Shown here: positions 1 through 10,431 of the stretch, piece after piece
Layout of the letters: each line of letters opens with the position of its first letter
Position numbering within the stretch: the stretch's first letter is position 1
Assembly (NCBI GenBank): GCA_009760885.1
Contig: CM019721.1
Location: forward strand, 17,966,196-18,030,195
Direction of reading: 5' to 3'
DNA from: Achatina immaculata
Lineage: Eukaryota; Mollusca; Gastropoda; Stylommatophora; Achatinidae
Length of the DNA stretch: 64,000 bases
The notes under the pieces: model-generated
What the model saw: only the letters and a program-made list of their open reading frames with translations
Told to the model about the DNA's origin: nothing
Databases searched by the model: none
Translations under genes and position numbers: made by a program

Positions 1-490
1 GATACACTCATCAAGGCTAGCAGATCAAAACAGTATTACAGTTTGATCAACATTGTAGGAACTGATATGCTTTCCTTGGTGGTGGATGCTACAAAAAGTA
101 TTTCTGTGATCTGCTTTAGGGACTGAGTAAAGGTATTCCTTTCTGTTTGATCTCATTTGATTTTCATCATGGCATCAAACTCTTTGAACTCACACTCCTA
201 ATTTCTGAGAAAATCGACAACAAATAGTAAAATCAAATGAACTTTCATATCTCTCAGTTTAAAACATTGAATATATCAGTATGTAGGTTTTCAGTGTGAA
301 ACTGTGATGGCTGTGAATTATAGTTAAAAAAATTTTCATAAAAAGTGCAGCATTTTTGGTTTTTGATTTTCATGCCATTCACTGATTGGCACTGTGGCTA
401 CAGCTCATGCAGTGTTATACATACATATCAACATGTAATATTTTATATGGCGAGTACAAGGAGAAAAAAAAACACTTAAAGATTACAAAC
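1..490 (-). other. Intron of the calmodulin-like gene, continuing off the left edge
   Basis: This AT-rich sequence follows the splice donor of the last visible exon (GT at 490-489, minus strand). The exon holding the end of the fourth EF hand must lie beyond base 1. I see no exon or recognisable repeat here. Confidence 0.6.
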
Positions 491-638
491 CTTCATAATC
501 TATCAAACCATCCCCATTTAAGTCAGCAAGTTGGAACATCTCTCTCACATCCTCCTCCTCAAGGTTCTCTCCCAGCCTCTTCATGATGTACCTCAGCTCG
601 TGCTGGTCTATGTAGCCATTGCCATCCATGTCGAACAC
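491..638 (-). CDS. Calmodulin-like EF-hand protein, fourth visible coding exon (EF-hands 3 and 4)
   Basis: Read on the minus strand, an acceptor (CCTGCAG, ending at 639) opens an exon in phase 0. It encodes residues 109-157 counted from the proposed start Met. EF-hand loop 3 (residues 111-122) reads DMDGNGYIDQHE and loop 4 (147-157) reads DLNGDGLIDYE. Both have the Asp/Asn ligands at positions 1, 3 and 5, Gly at 6 and a hydrophobic residue at 8. The exon ends after the first base (G) of the loop-4 position-12 codon, at donor GTTTGT. That leaves room for the usual Glu in the next exon, off the window. The phase joins exactly to 6464-6585, giving TFKVFDMDGNG, the classic calmodulin wording around hand 3. 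The family binds calcium and relays it to target proteins. The partner here is unknown. Confidence 0.93.
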
Positions 639-670
639 CTGCAGGTGAAAAATATCACTTTGGTCATACA

Positions 671-1103
671 GGAGCAGACAGAACTACAAAAATAAGATTT
701 TTAAGGGCATGAATCTTTCCCATCGCAACATATGCCTGTGAGACCTGGACACTTAACAAAACAGCTGAGAAACACATAAATGCTTTTGAATGTAAATGCT
801 ACAGAAGAGTTCTTCAAATGTCATGGACACAAAAAAGAACAAATATATCCATACTACAAGAACTTAATACTGAAGAAGGCTGGGTAAGATTAAACAGAGA
901 AAATGTAAATATTTTGGACATATTAAATAATTTACAGAAGACAGTCTTGGAAGGGTACATAAAAAGAAAGAGGAGGATGAAGGCTGGAAGACATCATGAT
1001 TATCTGCAAATGAATGCATCAGCAGCAGGGCATCTTGCTTACAACTGAGAGGCCTACAGGAGAGCTGTTAGGGAGGCAAAGTTCTGCAAGGGATATGCAA
1101 ATG
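671..1103 (+). mobile_element. LINE-A copy 1, truncated non-LTR retrotransposon 3' end
   Basis: The translation carries the post-reverse-transcriptase motifs shared by all LINE-A copies here (CETWTLNKTAEKHINAFECK, SWTQKRTNISILQELN) but with stops and deletions. It ends in the shared 3' sequence ATATGCAAATG without a clear tetranucleotide tail. The 5' end is missing. I found no target-site duplication. It sits in the intron just upstream of the exon at 491-638. Confidence 0.85.
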
Positions 1104-1289
1104 CCATCATACTCTCAGAGTCAGCTGCAAGTGATGTTTTAACACTGCTCCTTCCTTTCTTTGAGCTGTGAACTTGTTTTAAAGGAGTATGGTAAAAGTC
1201 ATGCAATTCCTAAAACTGCCTGAGAGATAAGAGGATGACTGCATCCTAAAGAGGATGATGATGATGATGCATCATAAGATAGCAGTCTT

Positions 1290-1850
1290 ATCCTTTCTCA
1301 GTGATCTTTGTTCATTCTTAACTTTCCTTCCTTCACCCCTCCCCATATTGCCTTCTCACTTTTCTTACATGACTCATTTGGGTGGCTTTTGTTTAGGCCA
1401 TAGTTATCCAATGGGAGCAAGTTGGGACTATCTGGGGCATGGTGCCATGCTGTTTACCATCTGGTACTATTCCTTATCATTCTTTTATTGCATTTCTCAG
1501 CCACTCACCTGCTTCCACTTTGTGCTTACCTAAATTTATCTGGATGAATTTTGTCCCCATCTTTCTTACAAGGACGATACCAAGGAAAGGTTAAGTGTTT
1601 AATTTTTCATTTTCATGTTTTACATGTGTTGTTTTTCTGTGTGGTCCTTGTAAGAGGCTTTTGCCAAAATATTGGATTGCTGTATGCTCTTCATTTATAC
1701 ATGTTCATCTTACTTTCTGCCATTCTTGCTTCTGCTCACTTTCATTACTCCTGTCTTTTGTAAACCTGAACCATACAGCTCTGCCTACTTTTATTACTAG
1801 AACCAGCTTTGTTGTAGTCATCATTACTCTTATCTCTCAGGCATTTTTTT
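1290..1850 (+). repeat. Interspersed repeat family H, copy 1
   Basis: This stretch matches 53690-54560 in the same orientation, with many small indels. Shared words include AGGCTTTTGCC, AATATTGGATTG and CATCTTACTTTCTGCCATTC. I do not recognise the family. The short open frames are T-rich and not convincing as protein. A (GATG)n-like run at 1251-1270 precedes it. Confidence 0.65.
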
Positions 1851-1883
1851 AGGAATTCCATGACTTTTTTCCTTAATGATTTT

Positions 1884-2485
1884 CATGTGCCTCATTCATT
1901 TATTCATTTGCATGTCCCTTGTGGAACTTTGCCTCCCTAACAGCACTCCTGTAGGCCTCTTAGTTGTAAGCAAGATGCCCTGCTGATGATGTACCATTTG
2001 CATATCATCAACCATATCTTGCAGTCATCTTTGCCTTTGTCTTCCTCTCTTTATTTTTCCCATTATGTACCCTTCCAAGATGGTCTTCTCTAGATTATCA
2101 TGACGTTTAATGTGTCCAAAATATTTAAGTTTTCTCTCTTTAACCCTCTTTACTAGCCAGCCTTCTTCAATATTAAGTTCTTGTAGTATGGATATATTTG
2201 TTCTTTTTTGTGTCCATGACATTTGAAGAACTCTTCTGTAGCATTTACATTCAAAAGCATTTATGTGTTTCTCAGCTGTTTTGTTAAGTGTCCAGGTCTC
2301 ACAGGCATATGTTGCGATGGAAAGATGCATGCCCTTAAAAATCTTGTTTTTGTAGTTCTGTCTGTTCCTCTCCACAACTTCTTTAATTGTTTTACTTTTT
2401 GAAGAGCGATAGATGTCCTCCTTTTAATTCCCCTCATTGTATCTCCATTATTATTTAGAAGTGATCCAAGATCCAACATGTGGCT
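1884..2485 (-). mobile_element. LINE-A copy 2 with probable target-site duplication
   Basis: The minus-strand copy body is 1893-2476. Its translation includes ATYACETWTLNKTAEKHINA and KLKYFGHIKRHDNLEK, typical of the region after the reverse transcriptase domain in RTE-like elements. The 3' end carries a short AATG-type tail (1893-1910). Flanks CATGTGCCT (1884-1892) and CATGTGGCT (2477-2485) look like a 9-bp target duplication with one mismatch. Confidence 0.85.
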
Positions 2486-3390
2486 ACAAATGTGTAAAAT
2501 TTGAACAGTTTTTTAAAAATTATGCTTCATGAGCCCCATTTTTTTTTTTCAGTTCCTCTCCCTCGGGCCAGATCTGTGATCGGAGTTTTGAGTGGGTTGG
2601 AGCACACGAAGAAGAATTATGCTTCATGTCATGGGCTCATCTAGGATAGTGATAAATTCACCACATTACATTTCTCCCAATCACTTTGTATTTTAAAAAA
2701 AAACTTCACAATGCTGGTACCGTACATAATTTACACTTATGACCCTCCCGGGCCCAAGGTTCTCTGTGCTGGAGTACTGAATAGTTTGAAATGTCTGAGT
2801 GGATTAAGTAATTTCACATGGAAATCACATGTTTTTTTTTTAAAACATTCTCTAAATTCCACTTTTGAGTGCATGATTAATTTGTTATGATTTCTGTGTT
2901 ATTTAAAATTTTTAATTACCAAATACTTAAATATACAAAATTCATTGTGCTTGCAGGACCTTTCTTTACACTTCTCACCTAGTAATGTCTATGGTTCTCT
3001 GGTTTTTTTTTTTTCTGGAAATATATTCCATTCTTCTCATCAAAACATAGATCAGAATAAAATTTATATTAATTTGTCAAAAGGTTATTTTACTACCATA
3101 AGTTATTTTTAAACTGTTAGTCTTTTTTTTTTTGTCTTTGTCATCTTAATCACACTAACTACTAGCAGAAGATGGCAGCGTAAAATTCTAAGACCTGTGT
3201 TTTGTGTGACTTCATAGTCCAGGCTTAACTTTGCAAGAAGCAAGTGAATACTCTTTTTATTTTCAAAGGATGGAAAGTTTGGCATGAAGGCCCCCTTTAT
3301 AGCTCTCTATCTTTTAGATGTAGTGAGTAGAGGTCAGAACATGTCAGGGAGTTTTCAGCATTTATAACAGCTTGAGGAGGGGGAAGGGGC
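2486..3390. other. Intronic stretch without recognised features
   Basis: AT-rich DNA with several poly-T and poly-A runs. I see no exon, repeat family member or tandem array. Confidence 0.6.
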
Positions 3391-4293
3391 TGTTTTCTGG
3401 TCAAACTGTCGATGTTGTTTTCTGGTCAAATTGTTGTTTTCTGGTCAAACTGTCGATGTTGTTTTCTGGTCAAACTGTCGATGTTGTTTTCTGGTCAAAT
3501 TGTTGTTTTCTGGTCAAACTGTCGATGTTGTTTTCTGGTCAAACTGTCGATGTTGTTTTCTGGTCAAACTGTCGATGTTGTTTTCTGGTCAAACTGTCAA
3601 TGTTGTTTTCTGGTCAAACTGTTGTTTTCTGGTCAAACTGTCGATTTTGTTTTCTGGTCAAACTGTCAATGTTGTTTTCTGGTCAAACTGTCAATGTTGT
3701 TTTCGGGTCAAACTGTTGTTTTCTGGTCAAACTGTCAATGTTGATTTCTGGTCAAACTGTCAATGTTGTTTTCTGGTCAAACTGTTGATGTTGTGTTTTG
3801 GTCAAAATGTTGATGTTGTTTTCTGGTCAAACTGTTGATGTTGTTTTCTGGTCAAACTGTTGATGTTGTGTTTTGGTCAAAATGTTGATGTTGTTTTCTG
3901 GTCAAACTGTTATGTTGTTTTCTGGTCAAACTGTGATGTTGTTTTCTGGTCAAACTGTTGATGTTGTTTTGGTCAAAATGTTGATGTTGTGTTTTGGTCA
4001 AAATGTTGATGTTGTTTTCTGGTCAAACTGTTATGTTGTTTTCTGGTCAAACTGTGATGTTGTTTTCTGGTCAAACTGTTGATGTTGTGTTTTGGTCAAA
4101 ATGTTGATGTTGTTTTCTGGTCAAACTGTTATGTTGTTTTCTGGTCAAACTGTGATGTTGTTTTCTGGTCAAACTGTTGATGTTGTGTTTTGGTCAAAAT
4201 GTTGATGTTGTGTTTTGGTCAAAATGTTGATGTTGTTTTCTGGTCAAACTGTTATGTTGTTTTCTGGTCAAACTGTGATGTTGTTTTCTGGTC
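3391..4293. repeat. 25-bp minisatellite array, left part
   Basis: About 40 units of roughly TTGTTTTCTGGTCAAACTGT plus a short variable end (basic period 25 bp, with 19-24-bp variants). The right half shows higher-order structure: the TGTTATGTTG variant recurs at about 3907, 4028, 4126 and 4249, a block of about 98 or 122 bp. All three plus-strand frames stay open because the unit has no stop and its length is not a multiple of three. I do not call these frames protein. The same unit continues at 5603-6212. Confidence 0.97.
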
Positions 4294-4530
4294 TTCTTCT
4301 TCTTCTTCTTCGTTCACTTCTACCACCAAAAACCGCACTGTGAACCTACTGAATTCACACATGTGGTCCTCGTTTGGTCCGGTGGTCCCCTGTGTGGTCC
4401 AAAATAGACCACATGAGTTCCACGAAGGACCACAAGGGGTTCAGAGTATCACAGTGCTTTAGCCTGTATTCTTGGTGGGTCTCGGAAGCGGGATTGCGTG
4501 ACACCGTGGTTTTCATTGCACCAGTTTGGT

Positions 4531-4798
4531 CTAGGGTTGGACTTTCTCACCGGAAGACCTCGACGTGTTTGGAATATCAGTGCATCCCCGCTGGGTGAGA
4601 GGCGTTAGCCCACCCAGGACAGAGTTGGACTTTCTCACCGGAAAACCTCGACGTGTTATGAGATACCCGTGTATCACCGCCGGGTGAGAGGTGGTTGCCC
4701 ATCCAGTCCAGGGTTGGACTTTCTCACCGGAAAACCTCAGCGTGATTAGGATACGCAGACATCCCCGCCGGGTGAGAGGTGGTTGCCTATCTAGACTT
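4531..4798. repeat. Three 90-bp direct repeats with hairpin potential
   Basis: Units begin with GGTTGGACTTTCTCACCGG or a close form near 4533, 4622 and 4712. Each ends with a GCCGGGTGAGAGG-like segment. The start (TCTCACCGG) and end (CCGGGTGAGA) of a unit are complementary apart from one bulged base, so each unit could fold on itself. The units lie inside the insertion at 4294-5602. Confidence 0.85.
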
Positions 4799-4912
4799 CC
4801 CTGGTCCAGTGTCTCCGACTTCAGCATTTTGCGGTCGTGGCCGCTACCCTTCCTAGTTGTGACCAGGATGGAGCTTTTGTCCAGGAGGACGAATCCTCGC
4901 CACTAGTGACTT

Positions 4913-5602
4913 CTACCCCTGGGTTGAGCCGGTTTAGGCATTTCCCAGTATGGGCATGTTTGGGACGGGACCGACCTCTAGGGCAGAGGTACTGTGACAT
5001 TCATAGCCTTCAAGATTCACCCCTGGTATGAGCCGGTTTAGGCAAAATTCACCAGTATGGGTGTTTATCAGGCGTTACCGACCTCTAGAGCGGAGGTGGC
5101 ATGACATGTCTAGCCATCGAGTTCCACCCCTGGTGTGTGCCGGTTTAGGCATATTTCACCAGTGTAGGTGTATTTCAGACGTAGGCGGCCTCTAGAGCAG
5201 AGGTGCCGTGGTATAGCTCTCGTAGCGCTACTACTGGACATACCAGGTTAAACTTCACTTTCCACCACCTTTTCCCATCGGCGCCGCACAGCAACCTTTA
5301 TTTCCGCATTTACTTCCTTAACCGGGAGGAGCTTCACTCCACGCGCGGCATTTGAAAAGTCAAGCCAGCAGTGACTTAACCTCTGGGACAAACCGGTTCA
5401 TGCATTTCACACGATATGACTGCACTCAGGACGTGGCCGACCTCCAGACCAGAGGTGCCGTGATTTGACTGTTTGCTTCGCTTTATTCTTTCAACCACCT
5501 TTTCCGCAGTGATGCTGCGCGGCAACCTCATTTGCAAATTTCTTCACTGGCCGGGAAGAGCACCGCTCCACGCACGGCAGCTGAAGATCTCGCCAACAGC
5601 GG
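4913..5602. repeat. Four direct repeats with a conserved palindrome, the last two within a 250-bp duplication
   Basis: Units start near 4916, 5019, 5126 and 5376 with a form of CCTGGTATGAGCCGGTTTAG. Each contains an ACCTCT...AGAGGT palindrome about 60-70 bp later, for example ACCTCTAGGGCAGAGGT at 4974-4990. The last two units share a further segment (CCACCTTTTCC, GCGGCAACC or similar, CTCCACGC) around 5262-5350 and 5502-5580, so the larger repeated block is about 250 bp. Confidence 0.8.
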
Positions 5603-6212
5603 GTTTTCTGGTCAAACTGTCAATGTTGTTTTCTGGTCAAACTGTCAATGTTGTTTTCTGGTCAAACTGTCAATGTTGTTTTCTGGTCAAACTGTCAATG
5701 TTGTTTTCTGGTCAAACTGTCAATGTTGTTTCCTGGTCAAACTGTCAGTGTTGTTTTCTGGTCAGACTGTCAATGTTGTTTTCTGGTCAAACTGTTGATG
5801 TTGTTTTCTGGTCAAACTGTTGATGTTGTTTTCTGGTGAAACTGTCAATGTTGTTTTCTGGTCAAACTGTTGATGTTGTTTTCTGGTCAGACTGTCAATG
5901 TTGTTTTCTGGTCAAACTGTTGATGTTGTTTTCTGGTCAGACTGTCAATGTTGTTTTCTGGTCAAACTGTTGATGTTGTTTTCTGGTCAAACTGTCAATG
6001 TTGTTTTCTGGTCAAACTGTCAATGTTGTTTTCAGGTCAAACTGTTGATGTTGTTTTCTGGTGAAACTGTCAATGTTGTTTTCTGGTCAAACTGTTGATG
6101 TTGTTTTCTGGTGAAACTGTCAATGTTGTTTTCTGGTCAAACTGTCAATGTTGTTTTCTGGTCAGACTGTCAATGTTGTTTTCTGGTCAAACTGTTGATG
6201 TTGTTTTCTGGG
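5603..6212. repeat. 25-bp minisatellite array, right part
   Basis: About 24 units of the same sequence as 3391-4293, mostly the TCAATG and TTGATG variants, with GTGAAACTG and GTCAGACTG substitutions recurring. It is best read as the other half of one array split by the insertion at 4294-5602. Confidence 0.97.
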
Positions 6213-6335
6213 AAAATGGTAAAGTTACATTGGGAAAAGTAATTAATTGCAACGAAAAATCATATTTCCAGTTCCCATCTTGCCATTTTGTTTTTTTTTT
6301 GAGGATGTGTTACAGATTGAATTCTAATTCCTTAA

Positions 6336-6463
6336 ACAGTCAATGATTAAACTAAAACAAATAATCTCTAATTAATAAACAGGCAATGATTAAACTAAAC
6401 CAAATAATCTCTAATTAATAAACAGGCAATGATTTAGCTAAACCAAATAGTCACTTTCCCAAC
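6336..6463. repeat. 43-bp tandem repeat, about three copies
   Basis: Units begin with ACAGGCAATGATTAAACTAA or a variant at 6336, 6379 and 6422. The array runs to within a few bases of the splice donor of the EF-hand exon at 6464-6585, so it forms the first part of the intron in the transcript. Confidence 0.9.
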
Positions 6464-6585
6464 CTTAAAAGTTTCTTTCGTCTTATCTTCTGCAGTATTT
6501 GATTGTTCTGGTGGTGTTTCCACCCCTTGTGTGGACCATCTCTTCATGAGAACCAAGAACTCATCATATTCCACATAGCCATTTT
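6464..6585 (-). CDS. Calmodulin-like EF-hand protein, third visible coding exon (end of EF-hand 2 and central linker)
   Basis: An acceptor TTCAACAG (ending at 6586) opens this minus-strand exon. Its first two bases complete a Glu codon with the G left by 10530-10673. Loop 2 (residues 65-76) then reads DTNENGYVEYDE, a full EF-hand loop with ligands at 1, 3, 5 and 12. A Met/Lys/Arg/Trp stretch follows, then a linker of about 20 residues rich in Thr, Glu and Pro (GVETPPEQSNTAEDK). The exon ends with ETFK at the donor AAG/GTTGGG in phase 0. The linker is longer than the short D/E-rich hinge of true calmodulin. This, with the N-terminal extension, marks a calmodulin-like paralogue rather than calmodulin. 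Confidence 0.93.
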
Positions 6586-7972
6586 CTGTTGAAAATGAAA
6601 GTTCATTTCCTTAAATGAAAGTTGAAATCGCGTGCATACAAGAGACTGCATGAGGAAATTTATCAATACAAGTTAATGTTCTGGGTACAGCATAAATAGC
6701 CATAGTTGAGGGGAAGAGAGTCTCTTAGCATATTGATTTCCCACACCAAGCGCAGGAAATGAGTTGCCTAACCCACAGAAGGAAAGTCTGCAACAACTGA
6801 AGAGAACATAAGAAAAGTGGAATCCGGGAAAACTCGATACATGTGCTAACTTGCTGCAAATAATATACACTACAGGGAAATTAGCTAAATCCAGTTTGCT
6901 ATAAGTAGAGTCATATGAAATACATCTTCGCCGCAGTTTAAACATCTGCATAGTTTTTTTTTCGTTACAAATAATATACGATATAGCACATATTTGTTCT
7001 ATACGTGAGTAATTTTAAAAATCACCTCCGACTGGCTCCTAAAAACAAATCGGTTGCCATAGTGACACGCCATAATTTCTGAAGCAACCATTAATGTGTT
7101 ATTCCGCTAAGCGTCAGGTCACTGTCTGTTTTATTCAGTTGTGCACAAGTAGCGATCGAGTAAACACGGAACCTGTAAACGCCATTCCCGCCAGCTGTGA
7201 GGTATGTGGTGTGATCTGTTTTCCGGAAGCAGAAGTACACAGCAACACTGAAATGCATCGCTGATTGTGTCGTGTGTACGGCTATGACATCATGAGCGGC
7301 ATTTCTGTGAGAGACTGGTACAGGAAATTCGGGGATATGACACACAGATTTGCATGACGCGGTTTTGGAGGTGGGAGGGAAGAAACACTGATCCTCATTT
7401 CTGACTGATAAACGGTTCTGAAAGGAGGAGGAGGAAGCGTCCTTTCTGATGAATTTCCTCAAATTTCAAGGGCAGGTCTGTTTCAAACTGCCACGGAAAG
7501 ATTGGGTTTAGCAAGGAAAAGCTTCATGGATGAAGTAAACAATTACCTGGTTACCTTGGCGATGCTGTTCTTTGGCGAGGGATTGTAGAAGCTGGTGCTA
7601 TCGTAAAATGCTTGAATTTATGTAGAGAATATATTGATAAGTATCGTAGTTGCGCATGTAAGTTCCTTTTTTTTAATGTAATAATTCTTTTAACCATTCA
7701 GTTGGAAGCCGATTTCGAGTTAGCCCTGGTAGAGCTTTTTTTTTTTGCCGCCATTCGCCTGTAATATTTCGTGATGTCAAATTTGACAATGGTTATTATG
7801 ATCGTTGATGTGGTCGCACGCACATATGGGGGATGTTTGGGCACATGATTGCTATGATGAAGGCGATCGCTCAGTCGCTGTTGTTCAGCTATAGGGTTTA
7901 CAGCTCACTTAACTGGTGTTCCTCCAATCTGATAGTGTTGTGGGTGTTTCTGCACGTCAAGATGAGATGTGG

Positions 7973-7974
<2 letters not shown>
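6586..7974 (-). other. Intronic stretch, no recognised features
   Basis: Part of the 3.9-kb intron 6586-10529. Minus-strand open frames at 6673-6951 and 7091-7462 have no recognisable domain and no codon-level sign of coding. I see no repeat family. Confidence 0.55.
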
Positions 7975-8009
<35 letters not shown>

Positions 8010-8290
8010 CCTTAAATGCCCAAGGCACATGCGGCTTCCGCAAGGGTTTTCCACAAATGCCTATCCTTTGCCATTTTTTTTTTGCTCTTGCCCAGGTGAG
8101 CCCTCTATTGCTCAACATCCTCTCTGTTGTTCTTCTCCATGTCTCTTTTGGTCTACCCTTACTTCTGTTCACCGGTGGTGTCCATCTTAGTGCTATTTTT
8201 GATAGTGAGTTGTCAGTCATTCGGAGCACATGTCCCAACCATCGCCAGCGTCTTTCCTCAATAACTGCTGTCAATGGCTGGCTGACTAAT
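7975..8290 (-). mobile_element. LINE-C copy 1, 3' end with (AG)n tail
   Basis: The minus-strand translation gives ERRWRWLGHVLRMTDNSLSK, then GRPKETWRRTTERMLSNRGL, and ends LRKPHVPWAFKVQ followed directly by (GA)n (plus-strand CT run 7975-8006). This is the C-terminal end of a LINE reading frame running into its tail. The 5' part is absent. Confidence 0.9.
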
Positions 8291-8339
8291 GAATTATTGT
8301 TATATATCTGGAATGTCAAACGAGTTGAGTGGTGAGTCA

Positions 8340-8657
8340 CTCTTCTTCTTCTTCTTCTCCTCCTGCGTTTGAGGTTGTTGGTCATATCAGATCCTGATCC
8401 CTGTCGACATGGCAAAACCTGCAGTCCTCTTCAGATCCTGATAGGAGCCCTAAAGCTTTTGCCCCAAGCTTGTGTCCTCTGACCATGTCTCGCGTCTCAG
8501 GTCCGCATGGTTTGGGAACTCTTGAAGGATATGTTCTGGAGTTTGGACTCCACTGCCATATAGACACTCATCTGTGTGAGATATTTACAGTCGATGTAGG
8601 TGACTGTAGTAAACAGCTGACAGTATATCCAAAGTTGGCAGCAATCAAGATCAATAT
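8340..8657. mobile_element. LINE-J copy 1, rearranged 3' end (inverted 5' segment)
   Basis: Bases 8364-8606, read on the minus strand, match the C-terminal region of LINE-J copy 2 (41260-41535), including a VESKLQNISF-like stretch. The (TTC)n at 8341-8360 would be its 3' tail. Bases 8613-8657 match 41053-41090 of the same element on the plus strand (AGTTGGCAGCAATCAAGATC). The two segments are therefore in opposite orientation, with the intervening part missing, the shape left by twin priming during LINE insertion. Confidence 0.7.
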
Positions 8658-9064
8658 CGTAACACGCTTCGGGATTTCCCCCCCCCCCCCCCCCGGCACA
8701 ATCAAGTTGTATGATAATTTCTCATTTTCGTACCATGAAATTAAAACTCACCGTGTTTTGGATAACAATATATTACATTTTAAATTAATTACATTACATT
8801 TTCATAACAATTTCGTGAACTGAAAAAAAAGAAGGTCCACTGGAGCCGCCTGTTAGAAACGTCTTGACCATTGGGGAAACAGAACAAAGAACAACTTTCT
8901 CTGAAAGCTGAAGGAAAAAAAAATGTTTAAAAAGTGACATCTGTCTTCATTTGTTATGACGCGCATTCCAGAACATTCTAGATATACGTAGTTAGACAAC
9001 TATACACCTTACTGTAAGAAAATCATGTCCATAAATATCTATTTATTTAATGCTAAAAAATATG
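8658..9064 (-). other. Intronic stretch
   Basis: AT-rich DNA with a C homopolymer at about 8679-8694. Nothing else is recognised. Confidence 0.6.
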
Positions 9065-9344
9065 AATGAAACTGGAGGTAAAGGTAATACTGTCATGCCT
9101 TAGTGGCACACAGGGATATGGTGTTAGTGCCCATATTTTCCTTGACCTGTCAGCACACTAGAGGGTGATATGGTCAGTATCACGCCTGGCCGCCTTTCCT
9201 TCCCCAACCCCAGAAGAAGTTGGGTACCTATTTCTACAGCTGGGTGACTGGGGTGCCTTCGGCCGGATTCGAACTCCCGACTTTCGCCAAGAGAGATCAG
9301 TGCGCTAAAAACTTTGCCACTCAGTCAGCCAAATGAAACTGGAG
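9065..9344 (-). mobile_element. tRNA-derived SINE with 13-bp target-site duplication
   Basis: On the minus strand the element starts GGCTGACTGAGTGGC (A-box-like, about 9331-9317). It contains GGGAGTTCGAATCCGG, a near-perfect Pol III B box, about 55 bp later. A non-tRNA body with the motif CCAGCTGTAGAAATAGGTAC follows. The body is 9078-9331. The 13-bp direct repeat AATGAAACTGGAG flanks it (9065-9077 and 9332-9344). SINEs are transcribed by RNA polymerase III and copied by LINE enzymes. Confidence 0.92.
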
Positions 9345-9726
9345 AGCATACTACATATTTATTTCAAATACTTGCACACATTTGGGTACAATGTCCCATG
9401 TGTTTTTGGCCATAGTACGGAGAGAAGGAGCAGGTTTGTACACAATTTCTTGACGAAGATTAATGATTCATGAAAAAAAATTAACGAAATTTGAAATCAA
9501 ATACCCTGTGTATAAACATTTACTTAGGGCAAACTTTATTACTGCTATAATTCTCACTTTTGCACGATTTTCACATTATTATCAATATAATAATACATAT
9601 TATTTACTGTTAATACTATAATTCATACTTCCGTTCACTACAAACTACAAGTACAGTTAAAAGCACTAGTCCACATTCTTTGTAACAAATGTGTTGTTGT
9701 AGTGAAATCATACTGTAGTTAATTAC
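9345..9726 (-). other. Intronic stretch
   Basis: AT-rich sequence without exon, repeat family or array. Confidence 0.6.
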
Positions 9727-9929
9727 TGCCGTGGCGAATTAAGACTGCGTCAAGTTATAGCGAATTATGACTGTACCAAGTTGTAGCAAATTATGACTGC
9801 ACCAAATTGTGGTGGCTTATAACTCTACCAAGTTGTAGCGAATTATGAATGTACCATGTTGTAGCAAATTATGACTGTACCACGTTGTAGCAAATTACGT
9901 CTGCACCAAGTTGTAGCGAATTAATACTC

Positions 9930-9978
<49 letters not shown>
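9727..9978. repeat. 26-bp tandem repeat followed by an (AG)n microsatellite
   Basis: About eight diverged units of TTGTAGCAAATTATGACTGC plus six bases (9727-9930) run into (GA)n at 9931-9978. A degenerate continuation with TTATTTGTAGC-like words extends to about 10170. Confidence 0.9.
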
Positions 9979-9985
<7 letters not shown>

Positions 9986-10431
9986 TCAAGTATGTTTGTA
10001 TCGAAATCTCATTGTGCTGAGTTATTTGTTTCGCTGTTTCAATGTAGTAAATTATTTGTAACGAGATTTCAGTGGTCGTGAATTATTTGTAGCAAGGTTT
10101 CAGTGGAGCACGTAACAAACTGTAGTGATCTTTTCGTGTGGCAAAAACTTTTGTAGCGAGTTTTCCAGGAACCAAAAGAAATCCGTTTACCGCCCGAGTT
10201 ACATTATATTATACATTTTATGCTTATTTAAAAATGTAAGCTAAAACTGGTCTGGCCAAGAACTCAACTAGAACCAGAAGTCTACTTGGGATACAAGGAT
10301 GAAAGTAAGTAGTCATCTTGAAGATGCAGACAGAGACAAGCGAGAAAGGAAATGAAGAGGGAATTGAAACTTTGGAAGCGGAATGAAAATATTGCCATTG
10401 AATTATCATGATTTAGGCCAGCCAGCCAGCC

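Larger units (their letters stand above)
4294..5602 (-). mobile_element. GC-rich insertion of unknown type in the 25-bp minisatellite (putative retroposon)
   Basis: This 1,309-bp segment interrupts an otherwise continuous minisatellite. The 11-bp word GTTTTCTGGTC is present on both sides (4283-4293 and 5603-5613). Removing the insert plus one copy restores an intact array unit, as expected of a target-site duplication. The left end starts with (TTC)n at 4294-4310, which on the minus strand is a 3' (GAA)n tail, hence the tentative minus orientation. The interior is visibly richer in G+C than its surroundings and is made of structured direct repeats. I recognise no reverse transcriptase, transposase or Pol III promoter. 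It could be a non-autonomous retroposon or a piece of a larger unknown element. Confidence 0.6.

Noticed and set aside
3372..6346. Repetitive open frames in all three plus frames of the 25-bp array
   Set aside because: A 25-bp stop-free unit opens every frame. No flanking exon or signal supports translation.
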